Part shown: positions 44,122 through 53,851 of the stretch, in pieces
Position numbering within the stretch: position 1 is the first letter of the stretch
Layout: each line of letters opens with the position of its first letter
Translations under genes and position numbers: made by a program
Notes under the pieces: generated by a model
Told to the model about the DNA's origin: nothing
Database searches by the model: none
What the model saw: the letters and a program-made list of their open reading frames with translations, nothing else
NCBI GenBank assembly: GCA_040880465.1
Contig: JBBDIK010000012.1
Coordinates: forward strand, 186,001 to 250,000
Reading direction: 5' to 3'
DNA length: 64,000 nt
Source: JBBDIK01 sp040880465
Lineage (GTDB): Bacteria; Actinomycetota; UBA4738; JBBDHU01

Positions 44122-44823
44122 GTGAGATTCAAGACGGTCTTCTTCGATGCGGGGGAGACACTCGTGCACCCGCACCCCTCGTTCCCCGAACTGTTCTCGA
44201 AGGTGCTGGCCGAACACGGGCACGCCGTCGACCCGGAACGGGTCAGAGAGCGGATGCATGTGGTCTCGGAGCGGTTCAAGCAGGCCGCCGAGGGGCGCGA
44301 GTTGTGGTCCACCGACGCTGGACGATCGCGGGAGTTCTGGTTGTCGGTCTATCGCCTCTTCCTCGAGGACGCCCGGATCCCGTCCGAGGAAGGACTCGAC
44401 GTTGTCCTCTACGCGGTCTTCAGTGACCACGCCAACTACGCGTTGTTCGACGACGTCGAGCCGGCCCTGGCTGCACTGGAGGCAGCGGGCGTGAGCTTGG
44501 GTGTGATCTCGAACTTCGAGGATTGGCTGGAGGTGCTCCTCGAGCGTCTCGACGTGACCCGGTATTTCCCGGTTCGGGTGATCTCCGGCGTGGTCGGTGT
44601 CGAGAAACCCGATCCCCGGATCTTCGAGCTGGCGCTGGAACAGGCCGGCGTCGCGGCGGAGGGAGCCGTCTACGTGGGGGACAGTCCGCACTTCGACGTG
44701 GGCCCGGCCGTCGCCGTCGGGATGTTCCCGGTCCTGATCGATCGTCGGGATCGGTTCGCCGACCCGGAGATCGGGGCGCGGATCCGGTCTCTCGATGAGT
44801 TGCCGGCGCTGATCGGGATCTAG
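44122..44823 (+). CDS. HAD-superfamily hydrolase
   Basis: A 233-residue phosphatase-like protein. HAD motif I is FFDAGETLV (the nucleophile DxG-E variant: Asp9, with Gly-Glu in place of the usual Asp at +2), motif II is ISNFED, the motif III lysine is in VGVEKPDPRIF, and motif IV is YVGDSPHFD. The replacement of the second Asp of DxD by Glu-containing AGET is common in the HDHD3/YjjG-like subgroup. Substrate unknown. GTG 44122 is taken as start (MRFKTVFFDAG); the frame continues upstream into coaE. The next gene starts one base after its stop. Confidence 0.85.
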   Translation: MRFKTVFFDAGETLVHPHPSFPELFSKVLAEHGHAVDPERVRERMHVVSERFKQAAEGRELWSTDAGRSREFWLSVYRLFLEDARIPSEEGLDVVLYAVFSDHANYALFDDVEPALAALEAAGVSLGVISNFEDWLEVLLERLDVTRYFPVRVISGVVGVEKPDPRIFELALEQAGVAAEGAVYVGDSPHFDVGPAVAVGMFPVLIDRRDRFADPEIGARIRSLDELPALIGI

Positions 44824-45195
44824 ATGTCGGCCGAGCGAGTGTTCACGGTCGAAGAGGCGAACGCGATGCTGGCTGATCTGCGCGGCCGGCTGGAGCGGAT
44901 CCGCGGGGCGCGCCATCAGGTGATCGCCGGAGCGGAGCAGGTCGGTCGATCCAAGGGCGGAAACGGTGGTGGCGCGGAGAGCGCGGCGTCGATCGACGCG
45001 AGCCGGGTTATCCGCGAGGAGCTGGAACAGGTCTTGGCTGAGGGCATCATCGTTCGTGATCCGGAGACGGGGCTGGTCGACTTCCCGGCCGAACGGGACG
45101 GGGAGCCCGTGTTCCTGTGTTGGCGGCTGGGCGAGGACGACGTCGGGCACTGGCACGACCGGGAGTCGGGTTTCAGCAGCCGACGCCCCCTGTAG
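44824..45195 (+). CDS. DUF2203 family protein
   Basis: A 123-residue cytoplasmic protein of the DUF2203 family: VFTVEEANAMLADLRG at the N-terminus, a helical middle, then the conserved LVDFPAERDGEPVFLCWRLGEDDVGHWH (split here as LVDFPAERDGEPV and FLCWRLGED-GHWH). The His-Asp-containing end could bind metal, but no function is known. It directly follows the HAD gene, and its TAG stop is part of the -10 box of the ABC gene behind it. Confidence 0.8.
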   Translation: MSAERVFTVEEANAMLADLRGRLERIRGARHQVIAGAEQVGRSKGGNGGGAESAASIDASRVIREELEQVLAEGIIVRDPETGLVDFPAERDGEPVFLCWRLGEDDVGHWHDRESGFSSRRPL

Positions 45196-45198
45196 GCT
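45193..45198 (+). promoter_or_regulatory. Leaderless-type -10 box of the ABC exporter operon
   Basis: TAGGCT, whose first three bases are the DUF2203 stop codon, ends exactly 6 bases before GTG 45205. No Shine-Dalgarno is present. Confidence 0.5.
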
Positions 45199-45204
45199 CC
45201 CCGC

Positions 45205-46112
<908 letters not shown>

Positions 46113-46116
<4 letters not shown>

Positions 46117-46889
46117 GCCGAGGAGCCGGGGTCGCGCTCGGGATCCGTCAGATCCGCTACTTCAACAAGGCGTTCTGGCGGAACCCCGCCAGCGCGTTCT
46201 TCACGTTCATCTTCCCGCTGATGTTCCTGGTGATCTTCACGTCCTTGCTTGGCAACGGCGAGACGCAGGTCGGGGGCAGGACCGTCAAGGATGCGACGTA
46301 CTACGTCGCATCGATGGCCGCGTTCTCGGTCATCACGGCGTGCTACACGAACGTGGCGATGGGCCTGGCGTTCCAACGCGACGAGGGAACCCTCAAGCGG
46401 ATCCGCGGAACCCCGATCCCGCCGACCGCGTTCCTGCTCGCCCGGGTCGCCTTCTCGATGCTCGTCGCACTTCTGCTCGTCACGATCTGTGCGACCTTCG
46501 GGGCGGCGCTCTACGGCGCGACCATCCCCAGCGGGGCGACCCTGCTGCGGTTCCTAGCGATGCTGCTGGCCGGGGCCGGATCCTTCGCCGCCCTCGGCAT
46601 CGCGGTCACCGCGATCATCCCGAACGCCGACGCGGCGCCGCCGGTCGTCAACGCCACCGTCCTGCCGCTGCTCTTCCTCTCGGGCATCTTCATCCCGATC
46701 GGCGACGACGCGCCCGGGTGGATCACCCTCATCGGCAAGATCTTCCCCGTCTCGCATTTCCTGAAGGGCATGAGCTCGGCGTTCCTGGGGACACCCTTCG
46801 AGTGGGGCGACGTGCTGGTCGTGGCGATCTGGGGGGTCGCCGGCCTCGCCCTGGCGATCCGCTTCTTCTCGTGGGAACCCCGCAGCTGA
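46113..46889 (+). CDS. ABC-2 type transporter permease
   Basis: A 258-residue integral membrane protein with six hydrophobic segments and the ABC-2 pattern: an N-terminal RQIRYFNKAFWRNP amphipathic stretch, a first span at about 25-45, the coupling region GTLKRIRGTPIPP, and the C-terminal FLSGIFIPIGDDAPGW motif. It forms an exporter with the preceding ATPase. GTG 46113 overlaps the ATPase stop; the open frame upstream to 46008 belongs to the ATPase region. Confidence 0.88.
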
Positions 46890-46906
46890 CCGGCAGCTCT
46901 CTGACT

Positions 46907-46936
46907 CGACAGGCGGGCGGGCACCTGCGCTATGCT
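46907..46936 (+). promoter_or_regulatory. Promoter of the amino-acid ABC importer
   Basis: TCGACA (46907-46912), 18 bases, TATGCT (46931-46936). A Shine-Dalgarno GGGAGGGG (46953-46960) lies 6 bases before ATG 46967. Confidence 0.45.
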
Positions 46937-46966
46937 CGCGCGGGGTTCGATCGGGAGGGGTCAGGG

Positions 46967-47818
46967 ATGCGCAAGGTCTTCGTTCTCATCGCCGCCGCCA
47001 CGCTGTTGCTGGCGGGTTGTGCCCAACGTTCGTCGACACCGTCGTCGGCGGCCGAGGGAACGGATGCCTGCGCCAAGGAGAACCTCAACCTCCTGGTTCC
47101 CGGGAAACTGACGATCGGCGCGGACAAGCCCGCCTATCCGCCGTGGTTCGTCGGCAACGATCCGGCCAACGGCAAGGGCTACGAAGGGGCGGTCGCTCGG
47201 GCCGTCGCCGAGCAGGTGGGTTTCACGCCCGACGAGATCGCCTGGACGGTGGTTCCCTTCAACAAGTCGTACGCGCCCGGTCCGAAGGACTTCGACGTGT
47301 ACCTGACCCAGGTGTCGATCACACCGGAGCGGGCGGAGGTCGTGGAGTTCAGCGAGGGCTACTACGACGTGGCGCAGGCCCTCGTCGCCAAGAACGACTC
47401 GTCCATCGCGAACGCGACCAGTGTCGCGGATCTGGTGAACGCGAAGCTGGGAGCACAGGTTGGGACCACGAGCCTCACCTACATCGAGGACGAGATCCAG
47501 CCGACCGAGGAACCCTACGTCTACGACACGACGAACGATGCGAAGTCCGCGCTCGAGAATGGGCAGATCGATGGCATCGTCGTGGACCTGCCAACCGCGT
47601 TCTACATCACCGCCGTCCAGATCCCCGGCTCCAAGGTCGTCGGGCAGTTCCCGCAGACCGGCGGCGCGCAAGAGCAGTTCGGGTTCGTCCTCGAGAAGGG
47701 GAACCCGCTGGTCGACTGTGTGAACGAGGCGATCACCGCGCTCCGCTCCGACGGGACGCTCGATGAGATCGAGCAGACGTGGCTGGCCGACAAGACGAAC
47801 GCGCCGGTCTTCCAGTAG
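46967..47818 (+). CDS. Polar amino-acid ABC transporter substrate-binding lipoprotein
   Basis: A 283-residue secreted protein with a signal peptide ending in the lipobox LLLAGC (Cys18). The mature part is a type II binding fold (SBP family 3): LTIGADKPAYPPWF, GYEGAVARAVAEQVGF, FDVYLTQVSITPERAEVVEFS, VGTTSLTYIEDE and DGIVVDLPTAFYI. The lysine/arginine/histidine-type family binds polar amino acids; exact ligand unknown. First gene of a three-gene importer operon. Confidence 0.9.
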   Translation: MRKVFVLIAAATLLLAGCAQRSSTPSSAAEGTDACAKENLNLLVPGKLTIGADKPAYPPWFVGNDPANGKGYEGAVARAVAEQVGFTPDEIAWTVVPFNKSYAPGPKDFDVYLTQVSITPERAEVVEFSEGYYDVAQALVAKNDSSIANATSVADLVNAKLGAQVGTTSLTYIEDEIQPTEEPYVYDTTNDAKSALENGQIDGIVVDLPTAFYITAVQIPGSKVVGQFPQTGGAQEQFGFVLEKGNPLVDCVNEAITALRSDGTLDEIEQTWLADKTNAPVFQ

Positions 47819-47825
47819 CGATGCC

Positions 47826-48704
47826 GTGACGGGAGCCGCGGGCGGAGGCTTCCCCGACCCGGATCTCGGCGTCGCCGGCCGGCGGTCCCGCATCCTTTCC
47901 TCGGGACGAAGCGGCGGGAAGCGGGGAGCCGTGATCGCGACCGTCAGCACGGCCCTGGTGTTCGGGGCGCTCGCACTGCTGGTCGTGAACTCGCCGGGGT
48001 GGGCGGCAGTGAAGGAGTCCTTCTTCAACTGGGAGGACTTCAGGGCATCGCTGCCCGAGATCCTGACGGGGTTCTGGCTCAACGTTCAGATGTTCGTGGT
48101 CGCGGAAGCCATCATCCTCGTGTTCGCGCTCTTGCTCGCCGTGATCCGGAGTCTGCGCGGACCCGTGTTCTTCCCGCTCAGGGCGATCGTGATCGGTTTC
48201 ACCGACCTGTTCCGTGGTATCCCGCTCATCCTCGTCATCTATCTCCTGGGGTTCGGGATGCCGGCCCTGGACCTGGAAGGGGTGCCGACGTCGCCGGTCT
48301 TCTGGGGGGTTGTTTCCCTGGTGCTCGTGTACTCGGCCTACGTCGCGGAGGTGTACCGGGCCGGGATCGAATCGATCCATCCGAGTCAGAGCGCCGCCGC
48401 CCGTTCGTTGGGACTGTCGCGCTGGCAGTCGCTGCGGTTCGTGGTGATCCCGCAGGCAGTCAGACGCGTCGTGCCGCCACTGCTCAACGACTTCGTGGGG
48501 CTGCAGAAGGACACCGCGCTGGTGTCGATCATCGGCCCGATCGAGGCGGTACGAGCGGCCGGGATCTTCGCGGCGGAGACATTCAACTACACGTCGTACG
48601 TGGCCGCGGCACTCCTGTTCGTGGCGATCACGATCCCGCTGGCCCGATTCACGGACCGGTTGGTCGAGCGAGACCGGCGACGCAGGATGGCGGGGACGGA
48701 CTGA
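47826..48704 (+). CDS. Polar amino-acid ABC transporter permease
   Basis: A 292-residue HisMQ-type permease. A hydrophilic N-terminus of about 35 residues precedes a first span (about 36-55), then the transporter domain with WLNVQMFVVAEAI, FTDLFRGIPLILVIYLL and the EAA-loop region AAARSLGLSRWQSLRFVVIPQA. GTG 47826 follows the binding-protein stop by 7 bases. A single permease gene suggests a homodimer. Confidence 0.9.
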   Translation: MTGAAGGGFPDPDLGVAGRRSRILSSGRSGGKRGAVIATVSTALVFGALALLVVNSPGWAAVKESFFNWEDFRASLPEILTGFWLNVQMFVVAEAIILVFALLLAVIRSLRGPVFFPLRAIVIGFTDLFRGIPLILVIYLLGFGMPALDLEGVPTSPVFWGVVSLVLVYSAYVAEVYRAGIESIHPSQSAAARSLGLSRWQSLRFVVIPQAVRRVVPPLLNDFVGLQKDTALVSIIGPIEAVRAAGIFAAETFNYTSYVAAALLFVAITIPLARFTDRLVERDRRRRMAGTD

Positions 48705-49462
48705 TGGGCGGCGATGGCGGGCCGGCGCTCGTGATCTCGGGTCTCCGCAAGTCTTTCGGTCCCCTCGAGGTCCTGCGGGACATCGATCTCGACCTGGCCG
48801 AACATGAGGTCGTCTGCTTGATCGGCGCCTCCGGCTCCGGCAAGTCCACCCTGCTGCGCTGTATCAACCTCCTCGAGGAGATCGATGACGGCCGGATCGT
48901 GGTTCGAGGCGAGGAGATCACCGCGCGGGGGGTCGACATGAACGCCATCCGGCGGCACATCGGGATCGTCTTCCAGGCCTACAACCTCTTCCCGCACATG
49001 ACGGTCCTGCAGAACGTGACGCTCGGGCCGGTCAAGGCCGCGAAGGTATCCCGGGTGCAGGCCGATGATCGTGCGGTCGAGCTCCTGGATCGGATCGGCC
49101 TGGCCGATAAGCGAGACGAGTACCCGGATCGACTCTCCGGCGGCCAGCAGCAGCGCGTTGCGATCGCTCGGGCACTGGCGATGGACCCCGACCTCCTGCT
49201 CCTCGACGAGGTGACCAGCGCCCTCGATCCGGAACTCGTCGCCGAGGTGCTCACGCTCATCCGCGGGCTCGCGTCGTCGGGCATGACGATGCTGATCGCG
49301 ACGCATGAGATGCACTTCGCCCGCGATATCGCCGATCGGGTGTGCTTCCTCGATGAGGGCAGGATCCTGGAGGAGGGCCCGCCCGAGCAGATCTTCAGCG
49401 ACCCGCGCGAGGACCGGACCCGCCGGTTCCTCGACCGGATCATCGAAGCCGGGCGCCTGTAG
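48704..49462 (+). CDS. Polar amino-acid ABC transporter ATP-binding protein
   Basis: A 252-residue GlnQ/HisP-type ATPase. Walker A GASGSGKSTLLRC (about 43-55), Q-loop VFQAYNLFPHMTV, signature LSGGQQQRVAIARALA, Walker B LLLLDEVTSALDPE and switch THEMHFA are complete. ATG 48704 shares one base with the permease stop. It energises the importer formed with the two preceding genes. Confidence 0.93.
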   Translation: MGGDGGPALVISGLRKSFGPLEVLRDIDLDLAEHEVVCLIGASGSGKSTLLRCINLLEEIDDGRIVVRGEEITARGVDMNAIRRHIGIVFQAYNLFPHMTVLQNVTLGPVKAAKVSRVQADDRAVELLDRIGLADKRDEYPDRLSGGQQQRVAIARALAMDPDLLLLDEVTSALDPELVAEVLTLIRGLASSGMTMLIATHEMHFARDIADRVCFLDEGRILEEGPPEQIFSDPREDRTRRFLDRIIEAGRL

Positions 49463-49472
49463 CGGGGAGGGC

Positions 49473-49979
49473 CTAGGCCGACGTCGGCCGCGCTTCAAGG
49501 GCCGCCTTGATCTGGTCGGCCTCCGGATACCAGGCCTTCGCCGCCGAGAATCCGATCGGCGAGCTGCCCGGGACCTCGAGTTCGAACTTTGCCGAGATGC
49601 CTCCGCGCTTCTTCTCCGTGATGCGGACCCCTCCGACCGGCGAGTCGACGGTGGTTGCGGACGCCCGGAGCGGGAGGGCCTTCGCGTTCACCACGAGCAA
49701 CCGTCGGTCGGTGAGCACGAACCAGAGCCGGGGAACCACTGCAGCGGCGATGGCGCCGCCGAGCGCGCCGGCGGCCCCGCCGACGAGCGCTGCGGTCAGG
49801 ATGCTGTGGGCCCAGACGTTCCCGAGCACGATGGCGGGGGCGACGACCGCCGCGATGACGACGATGGTGGGGTCGGCGCCCCGGGTTGCGTCGAGGATCT
49901 GGACCACCCGTTCGTCGCCCCGCAGACGGTCCGAGAGGGTGTCCATGATGCGCGCCTTCTGCTTGTCCTTCCCGTTCAT
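49473..49979 (-). CDS. Small membrane protein with PH-like domain
   Basis: A 168-residue protein: a basic N-terminus, two hydrophobic segments (about 38-53 and 60-82), then a beta-rich cytoplasmic part with LWFVLTDRRLLVVNA, the pattern of bacterial PH-like (bPH) domains. Function unknown. It has a GGAGG Shine-Dalgarno and stands alone, convergent to the amino-acid importer and divergent from uvrB. Confidence 0.65.
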   Translation of the reverse strand: MNGKDKQKARIMDTLSDRLRGDERVVQILDATRGADPTIVVIAAVVAPAIVLGNVWAHSILTAALVGGAAGALGGAIAAAVVPRLWFVLTDRRLLVVNAKALPLRASATTVDSPVGGVRITEKKRGGISAKFELEVPGSSPIGFSAAKAWYPEADQIKAALEARPTSA

Positions 49980-50025
49980 CCTTCGCCTCCGGTCCAGCCG
50001 ATGCTGCGTTGTCGGGTCCCGAGCC

Positions 50026-50031
50026 TAGAAT
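50026..50031 (+). promoter_or_regulatory. Leaderless-type -10 box of uvrB
   Basis: TAGAAT, then 6 bases, then ATG 50038; no Shine-Dalgarno. Confidence 0.55.
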
Positions 50032-50037
50032 CCCTCC

Positions 50038-52050
50038 ATGCCTGCATTCAAGGTCAGCGCGGACTTCCAGCCCTCGGGCGACCAGCCGGAGGCGATCGCT
50101 GCGCTGACCGAGGGCGTCCGTGCGGGGGAGCCCGGACAGACGCTCCTGGGCGCCACCGGCACCGGCAAGACGTTCACGATTGCCCATCTGGTCGAGCAGG
50201 TGCAGAAGCCGACCCTGGTCATCGCACCGAACAAGTCCCTCGCGGCTCAGCTGGTGAACGAGTTCCGCGAGGTCTTCCCCGACAACGCGGTCGGCTACTT
50301 CGTCAGCTACTACGACTACTACCAGCCCGAGGCGTACGTCCCGCAGACCGACACGTACATCGAGAAGGACTCGTCGGTGAACGACGAGATCGACCGGCTC
50401 CGTCATTCGGCGACCAGCGCGCTCCTGACCCGCGAGGATGTCCTGATCGTGGCCAGCGTGTCGTGCATCTACGGCCTGGGCTCACCCGAGGAGTACATGG
50501 GCCAGATCTTGCGTGTGCACAAAGGCGTACCGCTGGACCATGAGTTCGCGATCCAGCGACTGGTCGACATCCAGTACGAGCGCAACCAGGTGAACTTCAT
50601 CCGCGGGAAGTTCCGGGTGCAGGGGGACACGATCGAGGTGTTCCCGGCGTACGAGCAGACCGCCGTGCGGATCGAGTTCTGGGGCGACGATGTCGAGCGG
50701 ATCCTGCGGATAGACACGGTCACCGGTGAGGTACTGGGGGAACTGCCCGAGATCACGATCTACCCCGCGTCCCACTACGTCGCCAGCGACGAGCGGATGA
50801 AGCACGCTATCGCGGCGATCGAAGCCGAGATGATCGAACGTCTCGCGCAGCTCGAAGGCGGGGGCAAGCTGCTCGAGGCTCAGCGGCTCCGGATGCGCAC
50901 GACCTACGACCTCGAGATGCTGCGCGAGATGGGGTTCTGCTCCGGCATCGAGAACTACTCGCGTCATCTGGACGGTCGCGAGGCCGGGACCGCGCCGTAC
51001 ACCCTGCTCGACTACTTCCCCAACGACTGGCTCTGCGTGATCGATGAGTCACACGTGACGGTTCCCCAGTTGCGCGCGATGTACGAGGGTGACAAGAGTC
51101 GAAAGGAAACGCTCGTCGAGCACGGGTTCCGCCTCCCGTCCGCGCTGGACAACCGACCGCTGCGGTTCGACGAGTTCACCGAACGCGTCGGACAGGTCGT
51201 CTACATGTCGGCGACGCCGTCCGACTACGAACTGCGAACGTCGAAACGGATCGTCGAGCAGATCGTGCGGCCGACCGGACTCGTCGATCCGGAGGTCGAG
51301 ATCCGCCCGACGCGCGGCCAGGTCGACGACCTGATCGAGGAGATCCGCCGACGGGCGGAGGCCGGCCAGCGGGTACTGGTGACGACCCTGACCAAGAAGA
51401 TGTCGGAAGACCTGACGGATTACCTGGTCGAGATGGGGGTTCGGGTCCGGTACCTGCACTCCGAGGTGGACACGTTGCAACGCATCGAGATCCTGCGCGA
51501 CCTGCGGCTGGGGGAGTTCGACTGTTTGGTGGGGATCAACCTGCTGCGGGAGGGACTGGATCTTCCCGAGGTCTCCCTGGTCGCCATCCTGGACGCCGAC
51601 AAGGAGGGGTTCCTGCGCTCCGAGACCTCCTTGATCCAGACGATCGGCCGCGCGGCGCGCAACGTCGACGGAAAGGTGCTGATGTACGCGGACCAGGTGA
51701 CGGACTCGATGAAGCACGCGATCTCCGAGACGATGCGCCGGCGCAAGATCCAGCTCGAGTACAACGAGGAGCACGACATCGATCCGCAGACCATCCGCAA
51801 GAAGGTCACCGATATCCTCCTGTCGATGGAGGCGGAGTCGCTGGTCAAGGCGGAGAAGAAGACACGCCGGAAGCGGGAAGTCCCCGAGATGCCGGTGGAG
51901 GAGCTCGAGCGGCTCATCCAGACGCTGGAAGACGAGATGCACGACGCCGCGAAGGACCTGCGTTTCGAGTACGCGGCCCGGATCCGCGACGAAGTGAACG
52001 ACCTGCGGAAGGAACTCAAGGCGCTCCGCGCGGCGGGCGTCGGCGGGTGA
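50038..52050 (+). CDS. uvrB: Excinuclease ABC subunit B
   Basis: A 670-residue DNA helicase-like subunit of the nucleotide-excision repair nuclease. Walker A GATGTGKTFT (about 39-48), the beta-hairpin YYDYYQPEAYVPQTD that probes damage, the Walker B DESH, VYMSATPSDYEL, GINLLREGLDLPE and QTIGRAARN are present, and the C-terminal UVR domain (about 625-660) binds UvrA and UvrC. It overlaps the amidohydrolase gene by 4 bases. Confidence 0.97.
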   Translation: MPAFKVSADFQPSGDQPEAIAALTEGVRAGEPGQTLLGATGTGKTFTIAHLVEQVQKPTLVIAPNKSLAAQLVNEFREVFPDNAVGYFVSYYDYYQPEAYVPQTDTYIEKDSSVNDEIDRLRHSATSALLTREDVLIVASVSCIYGLGSPEEYMGQILRVHKGVPLDHEFAIQRLVDIQYERNQVNFIRGKFRVQGDTIEVFPAYEQTAVRIEFWGDDVERILRIDTVTGEVLGELPEITIYPASHYVASDERMKHAIAAIEAEMIERLAQLEGGGKLLEAQRLRMRTTYDLEMLREMGFCSGIENYSRHLDGREAGTAPYTLLDYFPNDWLCVIDESHVTVPQLRAMYEGDKSRKETLVEHGFRLPSALDNRPLRFDEFTERVGQVVYMSATPSDYELRTSKRIVEQIVRPTGLVDPEVEIRPTRGQVDDLIEEIRRRAEAGQRVLVTTLTKKMSEDLTDYLVEMGVRVRYLHSEVDTLQRIEILRDLRLGEFDCLVGINLLREGLDLPEVSLVAILDADKEGFLRSETSLIQTIGRAARNVDGKVLMYADQVTDSMKHAISETMRRRKIQLEYNEEHDIDPQTIRKKVTDILLSMEAESLVKAEKKTRRKREVPEMPVEELERLIQTLEDEMHDAAKDLRFEYAARIRDEVNDLRKELKALRAAGVGG

Positions 52051-53084
52051 GCGTCCTCGTCCGGGCTCCGCTGGCCTGGTTCGGGCCCGGCCGGCTGGTC
52101 GCGCGCGCGGCCGTGGTTGCCGACGGCGATCGGGTCACGTTCGCGGGACAAGAGGCCGACGCACCCGAGGCGAGCGAGGTCATCGAGCTCGACGGGTTCC
52201 TGATGCCGGCGGCCGCCGACCGTCACGTCCACATCGGTCTGTCTGACCCGGTCGCGGTGCTCGGACGAGGCGTCACCGCTGTTCGGGACCTCGGGTGGCC
52301 GGCCGATGCGATCTTCTCGATGTCGGAGGCGTCGCAATGGGGCACGTACGCGGGTCCGCTCATCGTTGCGTCGGGCCCGATCCTGACGGCGCCGGCGGGC
52401 TACCCCTCCCAGGACAGCTGGGCTCCTGAGGGGACCGCTCTGGAGATCCCCGAGCCCGAGGACGCCGTGTGGGCGGTTGAAGAATTGGTTTCGCGCGGAG
52501 CGGGCCAGATCAAGGTGGCGCTCAACGGCGAGGCGGGCCCGACTCCGAGCGATGCCGTGCTAGCCGCGATCGTCGCGACGGCCGCGGAGCATGAGCTGCC
52601 GGTCACGGTGCACGCGCAAGGCAAGGGTGAGGTCGAGCGCGCCGTCGGGGCCGGGGTGACGGAACTCGCGCACACGCCCTGGTCGCACCGGTTGTCGGAG
52701 CGAGCGATCCAGGCGATGGCCGGGTCGTTGCGGGTCGTCTCGACCCTGGACATGCTTTCGTTCGGGAACGACACCCCGCAGATCCGGGTCGCGCTGGACA
52801 ACCTGCGGCGGTTCCACGATGCGGGGGGCGAGGTCGTCTACGGCACGGACCTGGGCAACGGCGCCATCCCTCCGGGTATCCACGTCCGTGAACTGATGCT
52901 GATGCGCGAAGCCGGACTCTCCAACGACGAGATCATCGCGGGGCTCATCCGGGCGCCGATCGAGGAAGGCGGACCGGCGGATCTGATCGGGTTGCCGGAG
53001 AGCCCATTCTCGGATCTGTCGGTGTTCGACGACCTCCTCCTGGTCATGCGCGGCGGCGAGGTCGCGTGGGCGGTCGGGGAGTGA
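52047..53084 (+). CDS. Amidohydrolase family protein
   Basis: A 345-residue metal-dependent hydrolase of the amidohydrolase/imidazolonepropionase-like superfamily. Metal ligands are probably His in ADRHVHIG (HxH), a Lys in GQIKVAL, His in VTVHAQG and LAHTPW, and Asp in VVYGTDLGNG. The N-terminal beta domain (about 1-50) is of the usual composite type. Substrate unknown. It starts with GTG 52047 overlapping uvrB and overlaps the methyltransferase gene by 4 bases, so uvrB and two metabolic genes form one transcription unit. Confidence 0.85.
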   Translation: MSVLVRAPLAWFGPGRLVARAAVVADGDRVTFAGQEADAPEASEVIELDGFLMPAAADRHVHIGLSDPVAVLGRGVTAVRDLGWPADAIFSMSEASQWGTYAGPLIVASGPILTAPAGYPSQDSWAPEGTALEIPEPEDAVWAVEELVSRGAGQIKVALNGEAGPTPSDAVLAAIVATAAEHELPVTVHAQGKGEVERAVGAGVTELAHTPWSHRLSERAIQAMAGSLRVVSTLDMLSFGNDTPQIRVALDNLRRFHDAGGEVVYGTDLGNGAIPPGIHVRELMLMREAGLSNDEIIAGLIRAPIEEGGPADLIGLPESPFSDLSVFDDLLLVMRGGEVAWAVGE

Positions 53085-53851
53085 GCTCCCGGTACACCTA
53101 CGGAGATTCGACCGCGGCGGAGGAACGCCTGCGGCTGCTCGCCGAGGTGTACGAGCCCACGACCCGCGTGTTCGTGTCTGAGGTCGTCACCGGGCCCGTC
53201 GGGGTGGCGGTCGATCTGGGGTGCGGACCCGGCGGAACGACCGCGGTCCTGGCCGGAGCGCTCTCGTCGGGCCGCTTGATAGGAGTCGATCGATCCGAGC
53301 GGTTCCTCGAGGACGCGCGCGTCGTTGTTCCGGACGCGGAGTTCGTCGCTCATGACGTGACCGAGGTTCCGTTCCCCTGGGGTTTCGCGGACGTCCTGTA
53401 CTGCCGGTTCGTCCTCGGGCATCTGCCGAACCCGACGGACGTCCTCGCGTCGTGGGTGGAGCAGCTCGAACCGGGCGGTGTCCTTGCGGTTGAGGAGTAC
53501 GAACGGATCGAGTCCCCACATCCCGCGGTTGCGGGCTACCTGGAGGTCTCCGAGGCAATGGTCGCCTCGGAGGGCGCGAACCTGCGTATCGGACCGATCC
53601 TTCAGGAAGTGACCTCGCTGCCTGGCGGGGAGCTGATCGTGAACCGGGAGATGACGTTCGAGCCGGGCGCTGGACGGATCGCCCGGATCTTCCAGCTGAA
53701 TCTCCCGACGATGAGGGCGAATGCCTTCGTCGCAGAGCGTTTCGGTGAGGATGTGCTGGTGCAGTTAGAGTCCGGACTCGAGGATCTCGTCGAGAACGCC
53801 GCTGCCGTCACTGCAACGGTCCGGCAGGTCGCGTTCCTGAGGCGTAGCTAG
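53081..53851 (+). CDS. SAM-dependent methyltransferase
   Basis: A 256-residue class I methyltransferase. Motif I is VDLGCGPGGTT (about 45-55), motif II contains LIGVDRSERFLEDA, and YCRFVLGHLPNPTDVL with LEPGGVLAVEEY match the Methyltransf_11/25-like fold used for small molecules. Substrate unknown. GTG 53081 overlaps the amidohydrolase stop. Its TAG and the stop of the convergent chrA share CTAG (53848-53851). Confidence 0.85.
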   Translation: MSSRYTYGDSTAAEERLRLLAEVYEPTTRVFVSEVVTGPVGVAVDLGCGPGGTTAVLAGALSSGRLIGVDRSERFLEDARVVVPDAEFVAHDVTEVPFPWGFADVLYCRFVLGHLPNPTDVLASWVEQLEPGGVLAVEEYERIESPHPAVAGYLEVSEAMVASEGANLRIGPILQEVTSLPGGELIVNREMTFEPGAGRIARIFQLNLPTMRANAFVAERFGEDVLVQLESGLEDLVENAAAVTATVRQVAFLRRS